From Anaerozeibacter sp031551775 (GTDB taxonomy: Bacteria; Bacillota; Clostridia; Christensenellales; Aristaeellaceae), in the NCBI GenBank assembly GCA_031551775.1, contig JAVBND010000046.1, positions 1 to 64,000 of the forward strand: 64,000 nucleotides of DNA, given 5' to 3'. The position numbers and the translations under genes are program-made. Below the pieces are notes generated by a model, which saw only the letters and a program-made list of their open reading frames with translations, searched no databases and had not been told where the DNA came from. Shown piece after piece: positions 31,205-39,328 of the stretch (position 1 is its first letter; every line of letters starts with the position of its first letter).

Positions 31205-31573
31205 ATGAATTCCAAAGAACTAGCGCAGGCAATTGCCGCAATTCTCGATGAGAAGATGGGAGAAAACATCATGGTGCTTGATGTCAAGCACCTGACTTCC
31301 ATCACCGATTACTTTGTAATCGCGAGCGCGAACAATACCACCAAGGTGCATGCGCTGGCGGAGACTGTTGAAGAAAAACTTGAAGCCAAGGGCGTCCAGG
31401 CGCGCCGCAAGGAAGGCTACCGCGACGCGCGCTGGATCGTACTGGACTACGCCAGCGTGATCGTGCATGTATTCCACAATGAAGAGCGCGAGTATTACAA
31501 CATTGAGCGTCTGTGGATGGATGGCGGCAACCTAACGCCGTTCCTCCCTCAGCGCGCCGAGGGCGAATCATGA
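31205..31573 (+). CDS. rsfS: Ribosomal silencing factor RsfS
   Basis: A 122-residue protein binding L14 of the 50S subunit and blocking subunit joining under starvation. The RsfS signature is clear: LDVKHLTSITDYFVIASANNTTKVHALAE, then DARWIVLDYASVIVHVFHNEEREYYNIERLW. ATG 31205 is preferred over a GTG at 31190; the SD is weak. It follows nadD-yqeK as in most Bacillota and overlaps the next gene by ATGA. Confidence 0.95.
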   Translation: MNSKELAQAIAAILDEKMGENIMVLDVKHLTSITDYFVIASANNTTKVHALAETVEEKLEAKGVQARRKEGYRDARWIVLDYASVIVHVFHNEEREYYNIERLWMDGGNLTPFLPQRAEGES

Positions 31574-31959
31574 TACCGTCAAACGCCATTTCGCTGACCG
31601 TGCCCGCCGAGCGCGAGATGATGCTGGTGGTCCGGCTCACCACATCCGGCGCGCTGGCCCGCTCAGGATTGACGGTGGATGCCGTGGACGATTTAAAATT
31701 GGCTGCGGAGGAAGCGTGCAATTGCCTGATCCGTTCCTCCGGATGCCGCGAACTCAGTGTTACGTACTGGACGGACGCGGACCAGTTCCGCCTGCGCGCC
31801 CAGATCGGCGTGTGCGAATGCGGGTGTCAGCAAGCGGTCGGCGATGATGAAATCGCCGTAATACGGTGCGTACTCTTGTCTTTGACCGATGATGTAAAGC
31901 TGGACTTTGCCGAGAACCGCCTGAGCGCCATTGAGCTCTCCAAGCGGTTGCCGCGCTGA
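31570..31959 (+). CDS. Degenerate RsbW/SpoIIAB-like anti-sigma factor
   Basis: A 129-residue protein with a GHKL-type (HATPase_c_2) start: beta strand LTVPAEREMMLVVRLTTSGALARSG, then DDLKLAAEEACNCLI, which fits the N-box (E..N) of RsbW/SpoIIAB. The G1 (DxGxG) and G2 boxes expected downstream are not recognisable; that region reads VCECGCQQAVGDDEIAV with a CxCxC cluster. It may therefore have lost ATP binding, or the cysteines may provide a redox or metal switch. It starts with an ATGA overlap on rsfS and is followed 10 bp later by the sigma factor gene, the order of spoIIAB-sigF and rsbW-sigB operons, so it probably binds that sigma factor. Confidence 0.65.
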   Translation: MIPSNAISLTVPAEREMMLVVRLTTSGALARSGLTVDAVDDLKLAAEEACNCLIRSSGCRELSVTYWTDADQFRLRAQIGVCECGCQQAVGDDEIAVIRCVLLSLTDDVKLDFAENRLSAIELSKRLPR

Positions 31960-31969
31960 GGGGTACCGC

Positions 31970-32737
31970 ATGGGTTACGAAGGCACGACGACGCACACAA
32001 CCGAAGCGTTGCTCCTGCAATACAAGCATTCGGGCGACACGGCGCTGCGCGACAAATTGGCCGCCGCCCATCTATACATTGCGGACATTGTGGCACGCCG
32101 CTTTTCCGGCCGTGGTGTCGATTATGACGACCTCTATCAAGTGGCCTCAATCGCCCTGCTCAAGGCGATCGAGCGCTTTGACGCGGGCAAAGGCGTCAAG
32201 TTCGTCAGTTTTGCCACGCCCACAATGGTCGGGGAAGTGAAGAACTATTTCCGGGACAGATCGCGCCTGATTTCGCTGCCCAGACGCTCAAGCGCGCTGC
32301 AAAAGCGCATTCGCGACGCGCGAAGCGATCTTGAGCAGCGCCTGATGCGCGCGCCTACCCCCACGGAACTCGCCGATGCGCTCGATGCGCCGCTCGACGA
32401 AGTTCTCGAAGCGATGGAATCCCAAGGCGCGGCAAACCCGCTGTCGCTTGACGCCGTCCCGGTCGGCGTGGATGAGTCTCCGTTGTCTTCGCTGCTCGGG
32501 CGCGAAGAGGAAGGCTTTGAGCGATTTGACGAGCGCGACCAGGTGGCGCGCGCGCTCGAATGCCTGAGCGAAGATGAACGCCGCGTAATTACCAGCCGAT
32601 ATTTTGACGACCTCAGCCAGCGCGTGATCGGCGAAGAAATGGGCGTATCCCAAATGACCATATCGCGCGTCGAGCGGCGCGCGCTTGAAAAAATCCGCGC
32701 GATGCTCTCTCGCGGTGAAACGGAGGACAAGGCATGA
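31970..32737 (+). CDS. SigB/SigF/SigG-subfamily RNA polymerase sigma factor
   Basis: A 255-residue group 3 sigma-70 factor. Region 2 contains YIADIVARRFSGRGVDYDDLYQVASIALLKAIERFD (core binding and -10 recognition) and FVSFATPTMVGEVKNYFRD. Region 3 follows with RAPTPTELADALD. Region 4 has SEDERRVITSRYFDDLSQRVIGEEMGVSQMTISRVERRALEKIR. This is the RpsB/SigF/SigG family of general stress or early sporulation sigma factors. SD GAGGGG before ATG 31970. The upstream gene encodes a likely cognate anti-sigma factor; no anti-anti-sigma (STAS) gene is present here. Which of the SigB, SigF or SigG roles it plays cannot be decided from this window. Confidence 0.9.
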   Translation: MGYEGTTTHTTEALLLQYKHSGDTALRDKLAAAHLYIADIVARRFSGRGVDYDDLYQVASIALLKAIERFDAGKGVKFVSFATPTMVGEVKNYFRDRSRLISLPRRSSALQKRIRDARSDLEQRLMRAPTPTELADALDAPLDEVLEAMESQGAANPLSLDAVPVGVDESPLSSLLGREEEGFERFDERDQVARALECLSEDERRVITSRYFDDLSQRVIGEEMGVSQMTISRVERRALEKIRAMLSRGETEDKA

Positions 32738-33534
32738 ACATTGGCTTTATTGGCGCGGGCAACATGGCCGGCGCCCTCATTCAGGGGATCATAAAGGGCG
32801 AGATATTATCAGGCGCAAATGTGCACGTCTATGACACCAACCGAGCGCGGCTTGACCAATTGGTTTCGGCGTTTGACGTGCGCGCGCACGGCACCTGTGC
32901 GGACATGATCGCCTCCGCGGGTATCATCGTACTCGCGGTCAAGCCAAACGTCGTCGCCAAGGTTCTTGAAGAGGAGAAAAGCGCCCTGAAAGACAAGGCG
33001 CTCATTTCTATTGCCGCGGGGTGGACGAGCCGGATGTTAAGCAACGCGCTCGATCCCGCGACGCGCGTTTTGCGAGTCATGCCAAACACGCCGGCGCTTG
33101 TCACCTGCGGCATGACCGCGTTCAGTTCCTCCCACACGCTGACCGATTGGGAAAAAGCGTTCGCGGAGCGCGTGTTTGAGTCGCTTGGGAAACTGATCTG
33201 GGTGCGCGAGGATCAAATGGAAGCGGTGATCGGCGTATCGGGCAGCGGCCCGGCCTACGCATATCTCTTTATTGAAGCGCTGGCCGACGCGGGCGTGTAC
33301 ATGGGCCTCGCGCGCGATCAGGCCATGGTGATGGCCGCACAAACGCTCAAGGGCGCGGGTGAAATGGTGCTTGAATCCGGCTCACACCCAGGCTTGCTCA
33401 AGGACGCCGTGTGCTCTCCCGGCGGCACCACCATCGCGGCTGTCAAGGTTCTGGAAGAAAAAGGCCTGCGCGCGGCTGTCATTGACGCGGCGGTGGCGGC
33501 GTACGACAAGGCCGTCCAAATGAGCAAGGCATGA
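32734..33534 (+). CDS. proC: Pyrroline-5-carboxylate reductase
   Basis: A 266-residue NAD(P)H-dependent enzyme for the last step of proline synthesis. The Rossmann motif is GFIGAGNMAGALIQGI at 4-19, VLRVMPNTPALV is the central signature, and GSGPAYAYLFIEALADAGVYMGL plus SPGGTTIAAVKVLEEKG form the dimer/active-site region. It overlaps the sigma factor gene stop (ATGA), an unusual partner, so its expression is tied to the sigma operon. Complete. Confidence 0.95.
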   Translation: MNIGFIGAGNMAGALIQGIIKGEILSGANVHVYDTNRARLDQLVSAFDVRAHGTCADMIASAGIIVLAVKPNVVAKVLEEEKSALKDKALISIAAGWTSRMLSNALDPATRVLRVMPNTPALVTCGMTAFSSSHTLTDWEKAFAERVFESLGKLIWVREDQMEAVIGVSGSGPAYAYLFIEALADAGVYMGLARDQAMVMAAQTLKGAGEMVLESGSHPGLLKDAVCSPGGTTIAAVKVLEEKGLRAAVIDAAVAAYDKAVQMSKA

Positions 33535-33974
33535 TGAAGGAAGTCACCCTCTACACCGACGGCGCCTGCTCGGGCAATCCCGGTCCCGGCGGCTGGGGCG
33601 CGGTGCTCATTTATCGCGAATTCCGCCGCGAGATGTCGGGCTATGAGGCCGCCACCACCAACAACCGCATGGAACTGACCGCTGCCATCGAAGGACTCAT
33701 GGCGCTCAAAGAGCCCTGTGACGTCAGGCTGTACACCGACAGCGCCTACCTGGCCCATGCGTTCACGCAAAACTGGCTCAAAAACTGGCAGAAAAACAAC
33801 TGGCTCAAGAGCGATAAAAAGCCGGTGGAAAACCGCGACCTGTGGGAAGAATTGCTTAAGCTGACTTCCATCCACCGCGTCCAGTTTATCAAGGTGAAGG
33901 GCCATTCTTCAAATGCGCTCAACAACCGTTGCGACGAGCTCGCGACCGGCGCGATCAAGGCGAACCGAAAGTAG
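33531..33974 (+). CDS. rnhA: Ribonuclease HI
   Basis: A 147-residue RNase HI that cleaves the RNA strand of RNA-DNA hybrids. The catalytic carboxylates are D10 (YTDGACSGNPGPGGWG), E48 (NRMELT), D70 (YTDSAYL) and D135 (RCDELA), with H125 in KVKGHSSN; the basic handle NWLKNWQKNNWLK is present. Two ATGs (33531, 33534) are usable; the first overlaps the proC stop. Terminator 33977-34010 follows. Confidence 0.95.
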   Translation: MMKEVTLYTDGACSGNPGPGGWGAVLIYREFRREMSGYEAATTNNRMELTAAIEGLMALKEPCDVRLYTDSAYLAHAFTQNWLKNWQKNNWLKSDKKPVENRDLWEELLKLTSIHRVQFIKVKGHSSNALNNRCDELATGAIKANRK

Positions 33975-33976
33975 TC

Positions 33977-34010
33977 AAAACGCTCCCTTTCCTTAAACGG
34001 GGAGCGTTTT
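33977..34010. terminator. Bidirectional terminator after rnhA
   Basis: AAAACGCTCCC (33977-33987) pairs perfectly with GGGAGCGTTTT (34000-34010) and is followed by GTTTT. It also lies 17 bp after the stop of the minus-strand glycosyltransferase gene. Confidence 0.85.
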
Positions 34011-34026
34011 GTTTTAAACAACGGCC

Positions 34027-34719
34027 TCAACTCGCACGCTTTTTCACCTGAGGACGGAGCAATTCCGCGTAAATCTTGAACCCATCCCGAAACGGCTGGA
34101 AACTCGTGCGCGCGTTGTTGTCAAAATAGATGGTCTCAATGGGCACCTGGATGATTTCTACGCCCTTGCGCTTGGCAAACACAAGCACGTTCATTTCGTA
34201 TTCATACCGCTGCCCCTCGATGCGCGTCATCAGGCTGAGCATTTTTTCGGGAATGCCCCTGAGCCCGGTCTGCGTATCGCGCACCCACAGGCCGCACTTA
34301 AGTCCAAACAGCATCCGCGTCAGGCAATTGCCAACGCGCGATCTGGGCGGCATCTTTCCCGTATCGCGCACGCCCAGCACCAGCGTATCGGGCGCGGCTT
34401 CAAGCTCCATCGCCACCTTCATCACATCCTCGGATGTGTGCTGACCGTCCGCGTCACAGGTGACCACGCCGCGCGCACCGGTCAAGTTCAGCCAATTCAG
34501 GCCAGTTTTGAGCGCCGCGCCCTTGCCGCGGTTTGCGTCGTGATACAAGACCCGCGCGCCTTGCAGCCACGCCTCATTGAAGAACGGCGCGTAGCGCGCG
34601 CCGCTGCCATCATCGACGACCACGATTTTCCCAAAACCCTTTTCGCGCAGATCCCCGATCAGCCCGTTGAGCCGCCTGTCCGGTTTGTACGCCGGAATCA
34701 ATACCGCAATGTTTTTCAT
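34027..34719 (-). CDS. Family 2 glycosyltransferase (DPM1/polyprenyl-phosphate type)
   Basis: A 230-residue GT-A glycosyltransferase. N-terminal AVLIPAYKPDRRL, VVDDGSG (nucleotide binding), the metal motif CDADGQH, and RDTQTGLRG in the acceptor region match the DPG/DPM synthase-like subgroup, which transfers sugar from a nucleotide donor to polyprenyl phosphate. There are no C-terminal TM helices, so it acts at the inner membrane face as a peripheral enzyme. ATG 34719 (MKNIAVLIPAY) fits the family start; ATG 34731 four codons upstream is possible and neither has a strong SD. Confidence 0.88.
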   Translation of the reverse strand: MKNIAVLIPAYKPDRRLNGLIGDLREKGFGKIVVVDDGSGARYAPFFNEAWLQGARVLYHDANRGKGAALKTGLNWLNLTGARGVVTCDADGQHTSEDVMKVAMELEAAPDTLVLGVRDTGKMPPRSRVGNCLTRMLFGLKCGLWVRDTQTGLRGIPEKMLSLMTRIEGQRYEYEMNVLVFAKRKGVEIIQVPIETIYFDNNARTSFQPFRDGFKIYAELLRPQVKKRAS

Positions 34720-34752
34720 ATGCCCTGCCATCCTTCATTTTGCTCATGTGTA

Positions 34753-34764
34753 TAGCATATGCTA
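34753..34764. promoter_or_regulatory. Perfect 12-bp palindrome between divergent genes
   Basis: TAGCATATGCTA at 34753-34764, flanked by an outer inverted repeat TTGCTC (34740-34745) / GAGCAA (34765-34770). It lies between the glycosyltransferase start (34719, minus) and the promoter at 34779 (plus), so it could be an operator for either gene. Confidence 0.4.
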
Positions 34765-34778
34765 GAGCAAGTCTGTAC

Positions 34779-34807
34779 TTGACGGATGGCCGCATTTGAG
34801 TTATCAT
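34779..34807 (+). promoter_or_regulatory. Sigma-A promoter of the SH3b lipoprotein gene
   Basis: TTGACG (34779-34784), a 17-bp spacer and TATCAT (34802-34807). The expected start site (about 34813-34815) is almost at the ATG of the small reading frame 34812-34904. Confidence 0.8.
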
Positions 34808-34811
34808 ATTT

Positions 34812-34904
34812 ATGGCAAAACTGGATCAATTCCGGCAATTGTGCTGGAACAATTTGGAAGCGCTGATCGTCTATTGGGTAGCGAACATCAAGGAGGGGTA
34901 TTAA
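34812..34904 (+). CDS. Possible 30-residue leader ORF
   Basis: ATG 34812 opens 30 codons (begins MAKLDQFRQLCWNN, ends IKEGY) and stops with TAA one base before the ATG of the SH3b gene. The peptide is amphipathic, with two Trp and a hydrophobic centre (EALIVYWVANI). Its ATG is within a few bases of the predicted transcription start, so it would be translated leaderless or not at all. The SD of the next gene lies inside its last codons, which could couple the two. It may be chance. Confidence 0.3.
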   Translation: MAKLDQFRQLCWNNLEALIVYWVANIKEGY

Positions 34905-34905
34905 G

Positions 34906-35616
34906 ATGAAAATGAAGAGAACCATCAGCGCAGTGCTTGCATTGCTCCTGCTGGCGGGCTGCCTTGCCGTGTCGGCGGCGACCATCGGCGTCGTGCATAC
35001 GCCCAGCATGGACGGCACCGTATTCCTGCGCTCCGGCGCAGGCAACGGCTATCGCGCGCTCGGCTACGCCGACCATGGCGACATGCTGACCATTCTCACC
35101 TCGACCAACAGCTGGCACCGCGTCTCGATGCGTACCGGGCGCATCCGGGGCCTGACCGGCTGGATGTACAGAAAATACGTGACCGCCCTGAAGGACCCGA
35201 CCGACATCAGCGGCTGGGGCGCGCTGGCGCACATCAAAACCAAGTACGCCGCCTCCTCCGTCAACTTGCGCAAGGGACCGGGCACAGGCTACGGTGTAAA
35301 AGACACGGTGTATCGCGACGACCTCTTGATCGTGCTTGACAAGTACAATTCCAAGTGGTACGAGGTGCAGGTGGTCAGCACACTGCGCACCGGCTATGTG
35401 TCCACCGAGTACATCGCCAACGGCGCGGTGGGCACCATCACGGCTTCCGGCGTCAACATGCGCAAGAGCGCCTCGACCAGTGCGCGCGTGCTCACAACGC
35501 TCTACAACGGATATCAGATCACCGTGCTCAACATCGGCAAGAAGTGGTCGAAGATCAAGTACGGCAACCTCACCGGTTACGTCTGGAACGAATATTTCCG
35601 CCTCAAGAATGCTTAA
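34906..35616 (+). CDS. Exported triple SH3b-domain (lipo)protein
   Basis: A 236-residue envelope protein. The signal peptide ends in LLLLAGC, a good lipobox (C at 19), so it is probably a lipoprotein; cleavage at VSA is an alternative. Three bacterial SH3 (SH3_3) domains lie at about 28-90, 103-165 and 172-233, each with the N/FLR(S/K)GxG and GW/GYV motifs (VFLRSGAGNGYR, VNLRKGPGTGYG, VNMRKSASTSAR). No catalytic domain is present, so it probably anchors to peptidoglycan or binds wall peptides. Strong SD AAGGAGGGG; own promoter and terminator. Confidence 0.88.
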   Translation: MKMKRTISAVLALLLLAGCLAVSAATIGVVHTPSMDGTVFLRSGAGNGYRALGYADHGDMLTILTSTNSWHRVSMRTGRIRGLTGWMYRKYVTALKDPTDISGWGALAHIKTKYAASSVNLRKGPGTGYGVKDTVYRDDLLIVLDKYNSKWYEVQVVSTLRTGYVSTEYIANGAVGTITASGVNMRKSASTSARVLTTLYNGYQITVLNIGKKWSKIKYGNLTGYVWNEYFRLKNA

Positions 35617-35632
35617 CCCCCCTCATAACCAC

Positions 35633-35669
35633 AAGCCCCGAACCGCAAAACACGGTCCGGGGCTTTTTT
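35633..35669 (+). terminator. Terminator after the SH3b gene
   Basis: AAGCCCCG (35633-35640) with CGGGGCTT (35658-35665), extended by an inner ACC/GGT pair, then a run of T to 35669. Confidence 0.85.
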
Positions 35670-35692
35670 ACGCCCGCGCTTTCCTCAAACGC

Positions 35693-36409
35693 TCAAACAA
35701 AGATATCCGTCAGGTTTTGTACCGCGCCGGGCAGGCCGGGCATGGGCATGTTGCGAATCTTGATGACGTTTTCAAGGTTCTTGACGTCCTTGGGGTGGAT
35801 GGTCTTGGGGTTGCCGAGCATGTTCGCCACGATGATCGATTTGCCCGCGGCTTCCATCATCTCAAGGAACTCAAGCGCGCGCCAAATGCCTTCGGGGCTG
35901 ACCATGACCGCGCCGTGATTCTCCATCAGGAAACCGTTTGACTTTTCGATCACCGCGTCAAAATTCTTCGCCAACTCGTCGCTGAGCGGCTCGGCATAGG
36001 GCACCATGATCATGGGGCCAACCTCGATCACCGGTTCGGGGAGGAAGGGGCGTTGCAGCCAGTCGCCGCCCGCGATGGCAAAGCCGGTCAGGATGGGCGG
36101 GTGGGCGTGCACGATGCCCTTGACGTCAGGCCGCTTGTTCATGATGCGCACGTGGAACGGCCACTCGCCGGTGGGCTTTCGGCCTTCCTTGGCATAGAGC
36201 ACGTTGCCCTCCATATCAACCGCGCAGATGTCCTCAAACGTGATGGCGATCTTGGCAACCTTGGTGGGCGTGATGAGCACCACGTTATCGCCCGCGCGCA
36301 GCGACAGGTTACCGCCCTGGCTGGTCACAAAACCGACCTCTGCCAGGCGGTTGGCGGCGCGCACCAATTCACTGATTTGGCTTTCGTACTTCTTCTGGAA
36401 TTCGGTCAT
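35693..36409 (-). CDS. Class II aldolase/adducin-family protein
   Basis: A 238-residue zinc aldolase-fold enzyme, close to L-fuculose-1-phosphate or related aldolases. It has SQGGNLSLRAGDNVVLITPT (substrate loop), the metal His pair in GIVHAHPPI, the catalytic-region LPEPVIEVGP, and the third metal His in MENHGAVM. ATG 36409 is chosen since GAGGAAG lies 9 nt upstream; the GTG at 36418 abuts that SD. It is downstream of, and co-oriented with, a heparinase-like and a Gfo/Idh gene, so a role in degrading a polysaccharide-derived sugar is plausible. Substrate unknown. Confidence 0.85.
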   Translation of the reverse strand: MTEFQKKYESQISELVRAANRLAEVGFVTSQGGNLSLRAGDNVVLITPTKVAKIAITFEDICAVDMEGNVLYAKEGRKPTGEWPFHVRIMNKRPDVKGIVHAHPPILTGFAIAGGDWLQRPFLPEPVIEVGPMIMVPYAEPLSDELAKNFDAVIEKSNGFLMENHGAVMVSPEGIWRALEFLEMMEAAGKSIIVANMLGNPKTIHPKDVKNLENVIKIRNMPMPGLPGAVQNLTDIFV

Positions 36410-36469
36410 CTTGGGCACTTCCTCTCCGATTTTCGTCGTAGTTTTTATCTATCGTCAGCCGGCCTGAAT

Positions 36470-38137
36470 TCACCGTAAAGGCCGGAAAACAAACGCGTAA
36501 TTGCCGCCGGACGCGCCATCCGGCATTGCCAGCGTCAACAGATGAGCGCCCGCCGCGACCGGCGAAACACTGATTTCAAGCCGCGCGTCAAAGGACATGC
36601 TGACCGGACCCAGGCGCATGAGCCCTTCCTCTTCCTCGATGGGCCGTATCGCGCTCACAAACCGAAACGCCACGCGGCCCGGGGCGCCGTCAAAATCAAA
36701 CACGTCCATAAGCCTGACCCCACCCTCGAACGGCGCCAGCATCGCGGTTCTCTGCCAACATTGAAGCCTCGCTTCTCTCGGGTACGCCCCGGCGATGTCC
36801 ATCGAAAGCATGCTGTATCCCGGGCCCTCGCGCAGCTCAATGTCCATGCCCGGGCGCGCCGGACGCGCCTGTTCCCGCCCATTCACCAGCGGCACCGAAC
36901 GCGGGGTTTCACCGCGCCCCGCGCTCACCAGCACTGGCTCGCCCTTATAGAACAGCGTCACATCGCCCGAGCCGCTGATTGAGCAGAAAAAGCCCTCCAT
37001 GCGCGCCGCAAGCAGCGCATACCCCCGCGCGTCCACCTTCTCCTGGCAGATCTCGCGCGCGGGTTCACGCATCAGGTCATCGCGCGAAAGGCAATCCATC
37101 ACCTGCTGAAGCAGGGACGGCGTCGGGGCCGTAAACATCGGTTCCGCCGCGCGTTCCATCCGGTTCAGCACCGCCGCAAGCGCGCACAACGGCGTAAAGC
37201 GGGCCGCCTCGCCCAAGCAAAACAGCGCGCCGGGCGAGAGCATCGGCTTCATCGACAGCCCGCCGGGATTGACAAAGTACCCCGCGCCGATGTAGCTGTC
37301 TACAAACACGCGCGCCATGCCGGTAAACAGCGCTTCGTCGCGCAACTCCACTTCTCCCCCGCTGGCCTCGCCCAGGAGCGCAAAGCAATCGTTGATCGCC
37401 ATCGCGCGCTCGAGGTATTTTTCAAGCCCATAAGAAAAATGCTCCGCTTCTCCCCGCTCGTTCAGATGCGCCTCCAGCATTCGAAGCAGACGCCTGATCG
37501 CCATCCATCGCCGCCTGTCCTCGGTCTCAAGCAGCATGACCGCCGTAAGCATCGCCGCGACGGCGCGCGGCGTGTCGCCGTCCTCAATTTTTAACACTTC
37601 ACCCTCTCGCATGATGAGCGGTTCGATCAGCCGCCGCTCAACCTCCCATTGGACGCGGGAAGCGATGAGTGGGGACAGCGCGTCAAGACGGGTCCTGCAA
37701 AGCGTCAGCATGAGCGCCAGAAGAGAACCGGTCTCGCACGCGTTCACGTCGATCACGCGCAACATGAAATCCGCAAACCCACCGCTGCCCGGGGTCAGCG
37801 ACCAGTCGCTTTCCTCTGAGATTAAGTAGATGAGGTCCGCGAGACGTTCCGCGTAACGTGCGGATCCTGAAGCGCACACGCCCAGGGCCAAACTCTTGGC
37901 CAGTTCGCGCCGGTGGATGTAAACCCTGGCAAACCCCTCAGGGTCCGCGCCCAATGCGCCCGGACGCAAAACATGGATCTCTTCGCGCAGCGCGCGCTCA
38001 GCCCGGGCGATCAATTGTTGTCCATAAGCCGAATCCATGCGCTCCCACGCGCGCCTGTCGCTCGCCTCAGGAACCAACCTGATGCCGTCCACCGGACGCA
38101 AGCTGAGCAGCAGCGCGTCCTGTTTAAGCGAAACCAT
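36470..38137 (-). CDS. Heparinase II/III-like protein
   Basis: A 555-residue protein with an alpha-helical N-terminal half (about 1-370, alpha/alpha toroid-like: ADFMLRVIDVNACETGSLLALMLTL, HFSYGLEKYLERAM) and a beta-rich C-terminal half (about 390-555). This is the layout of heparinase II/III and alginate-lyase-like polysaccharide lyases. No signal peptide is seen after ATG 38137, so it would act on imported oligosaccharides. The catalytic Tyr/His set cannot be assigned with confidence. It follows the Gfo/Idh gene by 51 bp. A glycoside or uronate enzyme of another family with a similar fold remains possible. Confidence 0.55.
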   Translation of the reverse strand: MVSLKQDALLLSLRPVDGIRLVPEASDRRAWERMDSAYGQQLIARAERALREEIHVLRPGALGADPEGFARVYIHRRELAKSLALGVCASGSARYAERLADLIYLISEESDWSLTPGSGGFADFMLRVIDVNACETGSLLALMLTLCRTRLDALSPLIASRVQWEVERRLIEPLIMREGEVLKIEDGDTPRAVAAMLTAVMLLETEDRRRWMAIRRLLRMLEAHLNERGEAEHFSYGLEKYLERAMAINDCFALLGEASGGEVELRDEALFTGMARVFVDSYIGAGYFVNPGGLSMKPMLSPGALFCLGEAARFTPLCALAAVLNRMERAAEPMFTAPTPSLLQQVMDCLSRDDLMREPAREICQEKVDARGYALLAARMEGFFCSISGSGDVTLFYKGEPVLVSAGRGETPRSVPLVNGREQARPARPGMDIELREGPGYSMLSMDIAGAYPREARLQCWQRTAMLAPFEGGVRLMDVFDFDGAPGRVAFRFVSAIRPIEEEEGLMRLGPVSMSFDARLEISVSPVAAGAHLLTLAMPDGASGGNYAFVFRPLR

Positions 38138-38188
38138 GAGTGCGACCCCCCAAGTCTTTTCTACGCAGCCCGCCAAACGAACATAGAA

Positions 38189-39307
38189 CTAAACCTTGAT
38201 CCACTGCCGATTCAGCGCGGACTTCTTCATCGCATCCATAACTTCCTGCAACCCAAGCGCTTCATAAACATCGGGGCTCGTCGGCAGGTCATGCGCGACG
38301 GCGTTGAGAAAGGCGTAATAACACGCCATATGCGCGCGGTCCCACCCGATGGTGTTCTTGGGCAGGAACGACCCGCCCGGCTTGTCGTAGCGCCCCACGC
38401 AGGCAATCTTCATAAAACCGCGCTCGCCGCCAAACGGCGCTTCGCGCTTGGTATGATCGAAAAACTCAAGGTAATCAGCGCGCATCAGGTGCCACCTGAG
38501 CGCCCCTTTTTGTCCGTAGATTTCAAAGGACAGCTCATCGTCTGTGCCGGTGGCAATCTTGCTCGCCTCAAGCGTTCCCAGCGCGCCGTTTTTCAAACGG
38601 ATCAAGGCCGCGACCTGGTCTTCGCCCAGCGCCTTTACGGGGTTGCCGCTCGCGTCGGGACGCGTTTGGTATAGCGTGCGCGTCTCGCACATCACTTCCG
38701 CGGCGTCAAGCTTCAAGAAAGCCATGAGGTCGAGCGCGTGCGACGCCAAATCGAGCAGCACGCCGCCTTCGCTCAGCTGCTTCCAGCCGACGGGCTTGTC
38801 CCGATCGACCGAACCCGAGTGCAGGTAGCGCAACGCAAAGGACGTGACGTCGCCAATACGCCCTTCTTCGATCAGCTGCTTCGCCCGAAGCGTTGAGGGG
38901 AAAAAGCGGTTGTTGTGCGCCACCTGCAGTTTCTTCCCGCTCTTCTTGACCGCGCGGACAATTTGCGCGGCCTCCTCCGCGTTCATGCACATGGGCTTGT
39001 CCACATAGACATGCTTGCCCGCATTGAGCGCATCCAGCACCATGTTCAGGTGGAGGGCGTTGGGCGTTGAGATTGAAACCGCGCCGATGTCGTCCTGCTT
39101 AAGCAATTCCCGATAATCATCCGTATACCGGCCAAACCCAAAGTCCTCCGCCGCTTCGCGCGCCATTTCAAGGCGCCGCGAGCACACGGTCTTGAGCACC
39201 GGTTTAAAATCCATGCCGGGGAAAAACAACTTCATGTCGCGAATTGCGTGGGTGTGTGTCTTGCCCATAAAGCCCCATCCAATGACGCCGATGCCGATTT
39301 CCCGCAT
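38189..39307 (-). CDS. Gfo/Idh/MocA-family NAD(P)-dependent oxidoreductase
   Basis: A 372-residue dehydrogenase. The N-terminal Rossmann domain has GVIGWGFMGKTHTHAIRD, then the family motif VDKPMCMN (in place of EKP), followed by the Gfo/Idh C-terminal domain (GGVLLDLASHALDLMAFL with the active-site D and H). It oxidises or reduces sugars or cyclitols; the substrate is not predictable. SD GGAGGAG before the ATG. It sits between a solute-binding lipoprotein and a heparinase-like gene, which hints at a small glycan or inositol catabolic unit. Confidence 0.9.
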   Translation of the reverse strand: MREIGIGVIGWGFMGKTHTHAIRDMKLFFPGMDFKPVLKTVCSRRLEMAREAAEDFGFGRYTDDYRELLKQDDIGAVSISTPNALHLNMVLDALNAGKHVYVDKPMCMNAEEAAQIVRAVKKSGKKLQVAHNNRFFPSTLRAKQLIEEGRIGDVTSFALRYLHSGSVDRDKPVGWKQLSEGGVLLDLASHALDLMAFLKLDAAEVMCETRTLYQTRPDASGNPVKALGEDQVAALIRLKNGALGTLEASKIATGTDDELSFEIYGQKGALRWHLMRADYLEFFDHTKREAPFGGERGFMKIACVGRYDKPGGSFLPKNTIGWDRAHMACYYAFLNAVAHDLPTSPDVYEALGLQEVMDAMKKSALNRQWIKV

Positions 39308-39328
39308 GGTATCTCCTCCAGGTTTGTT

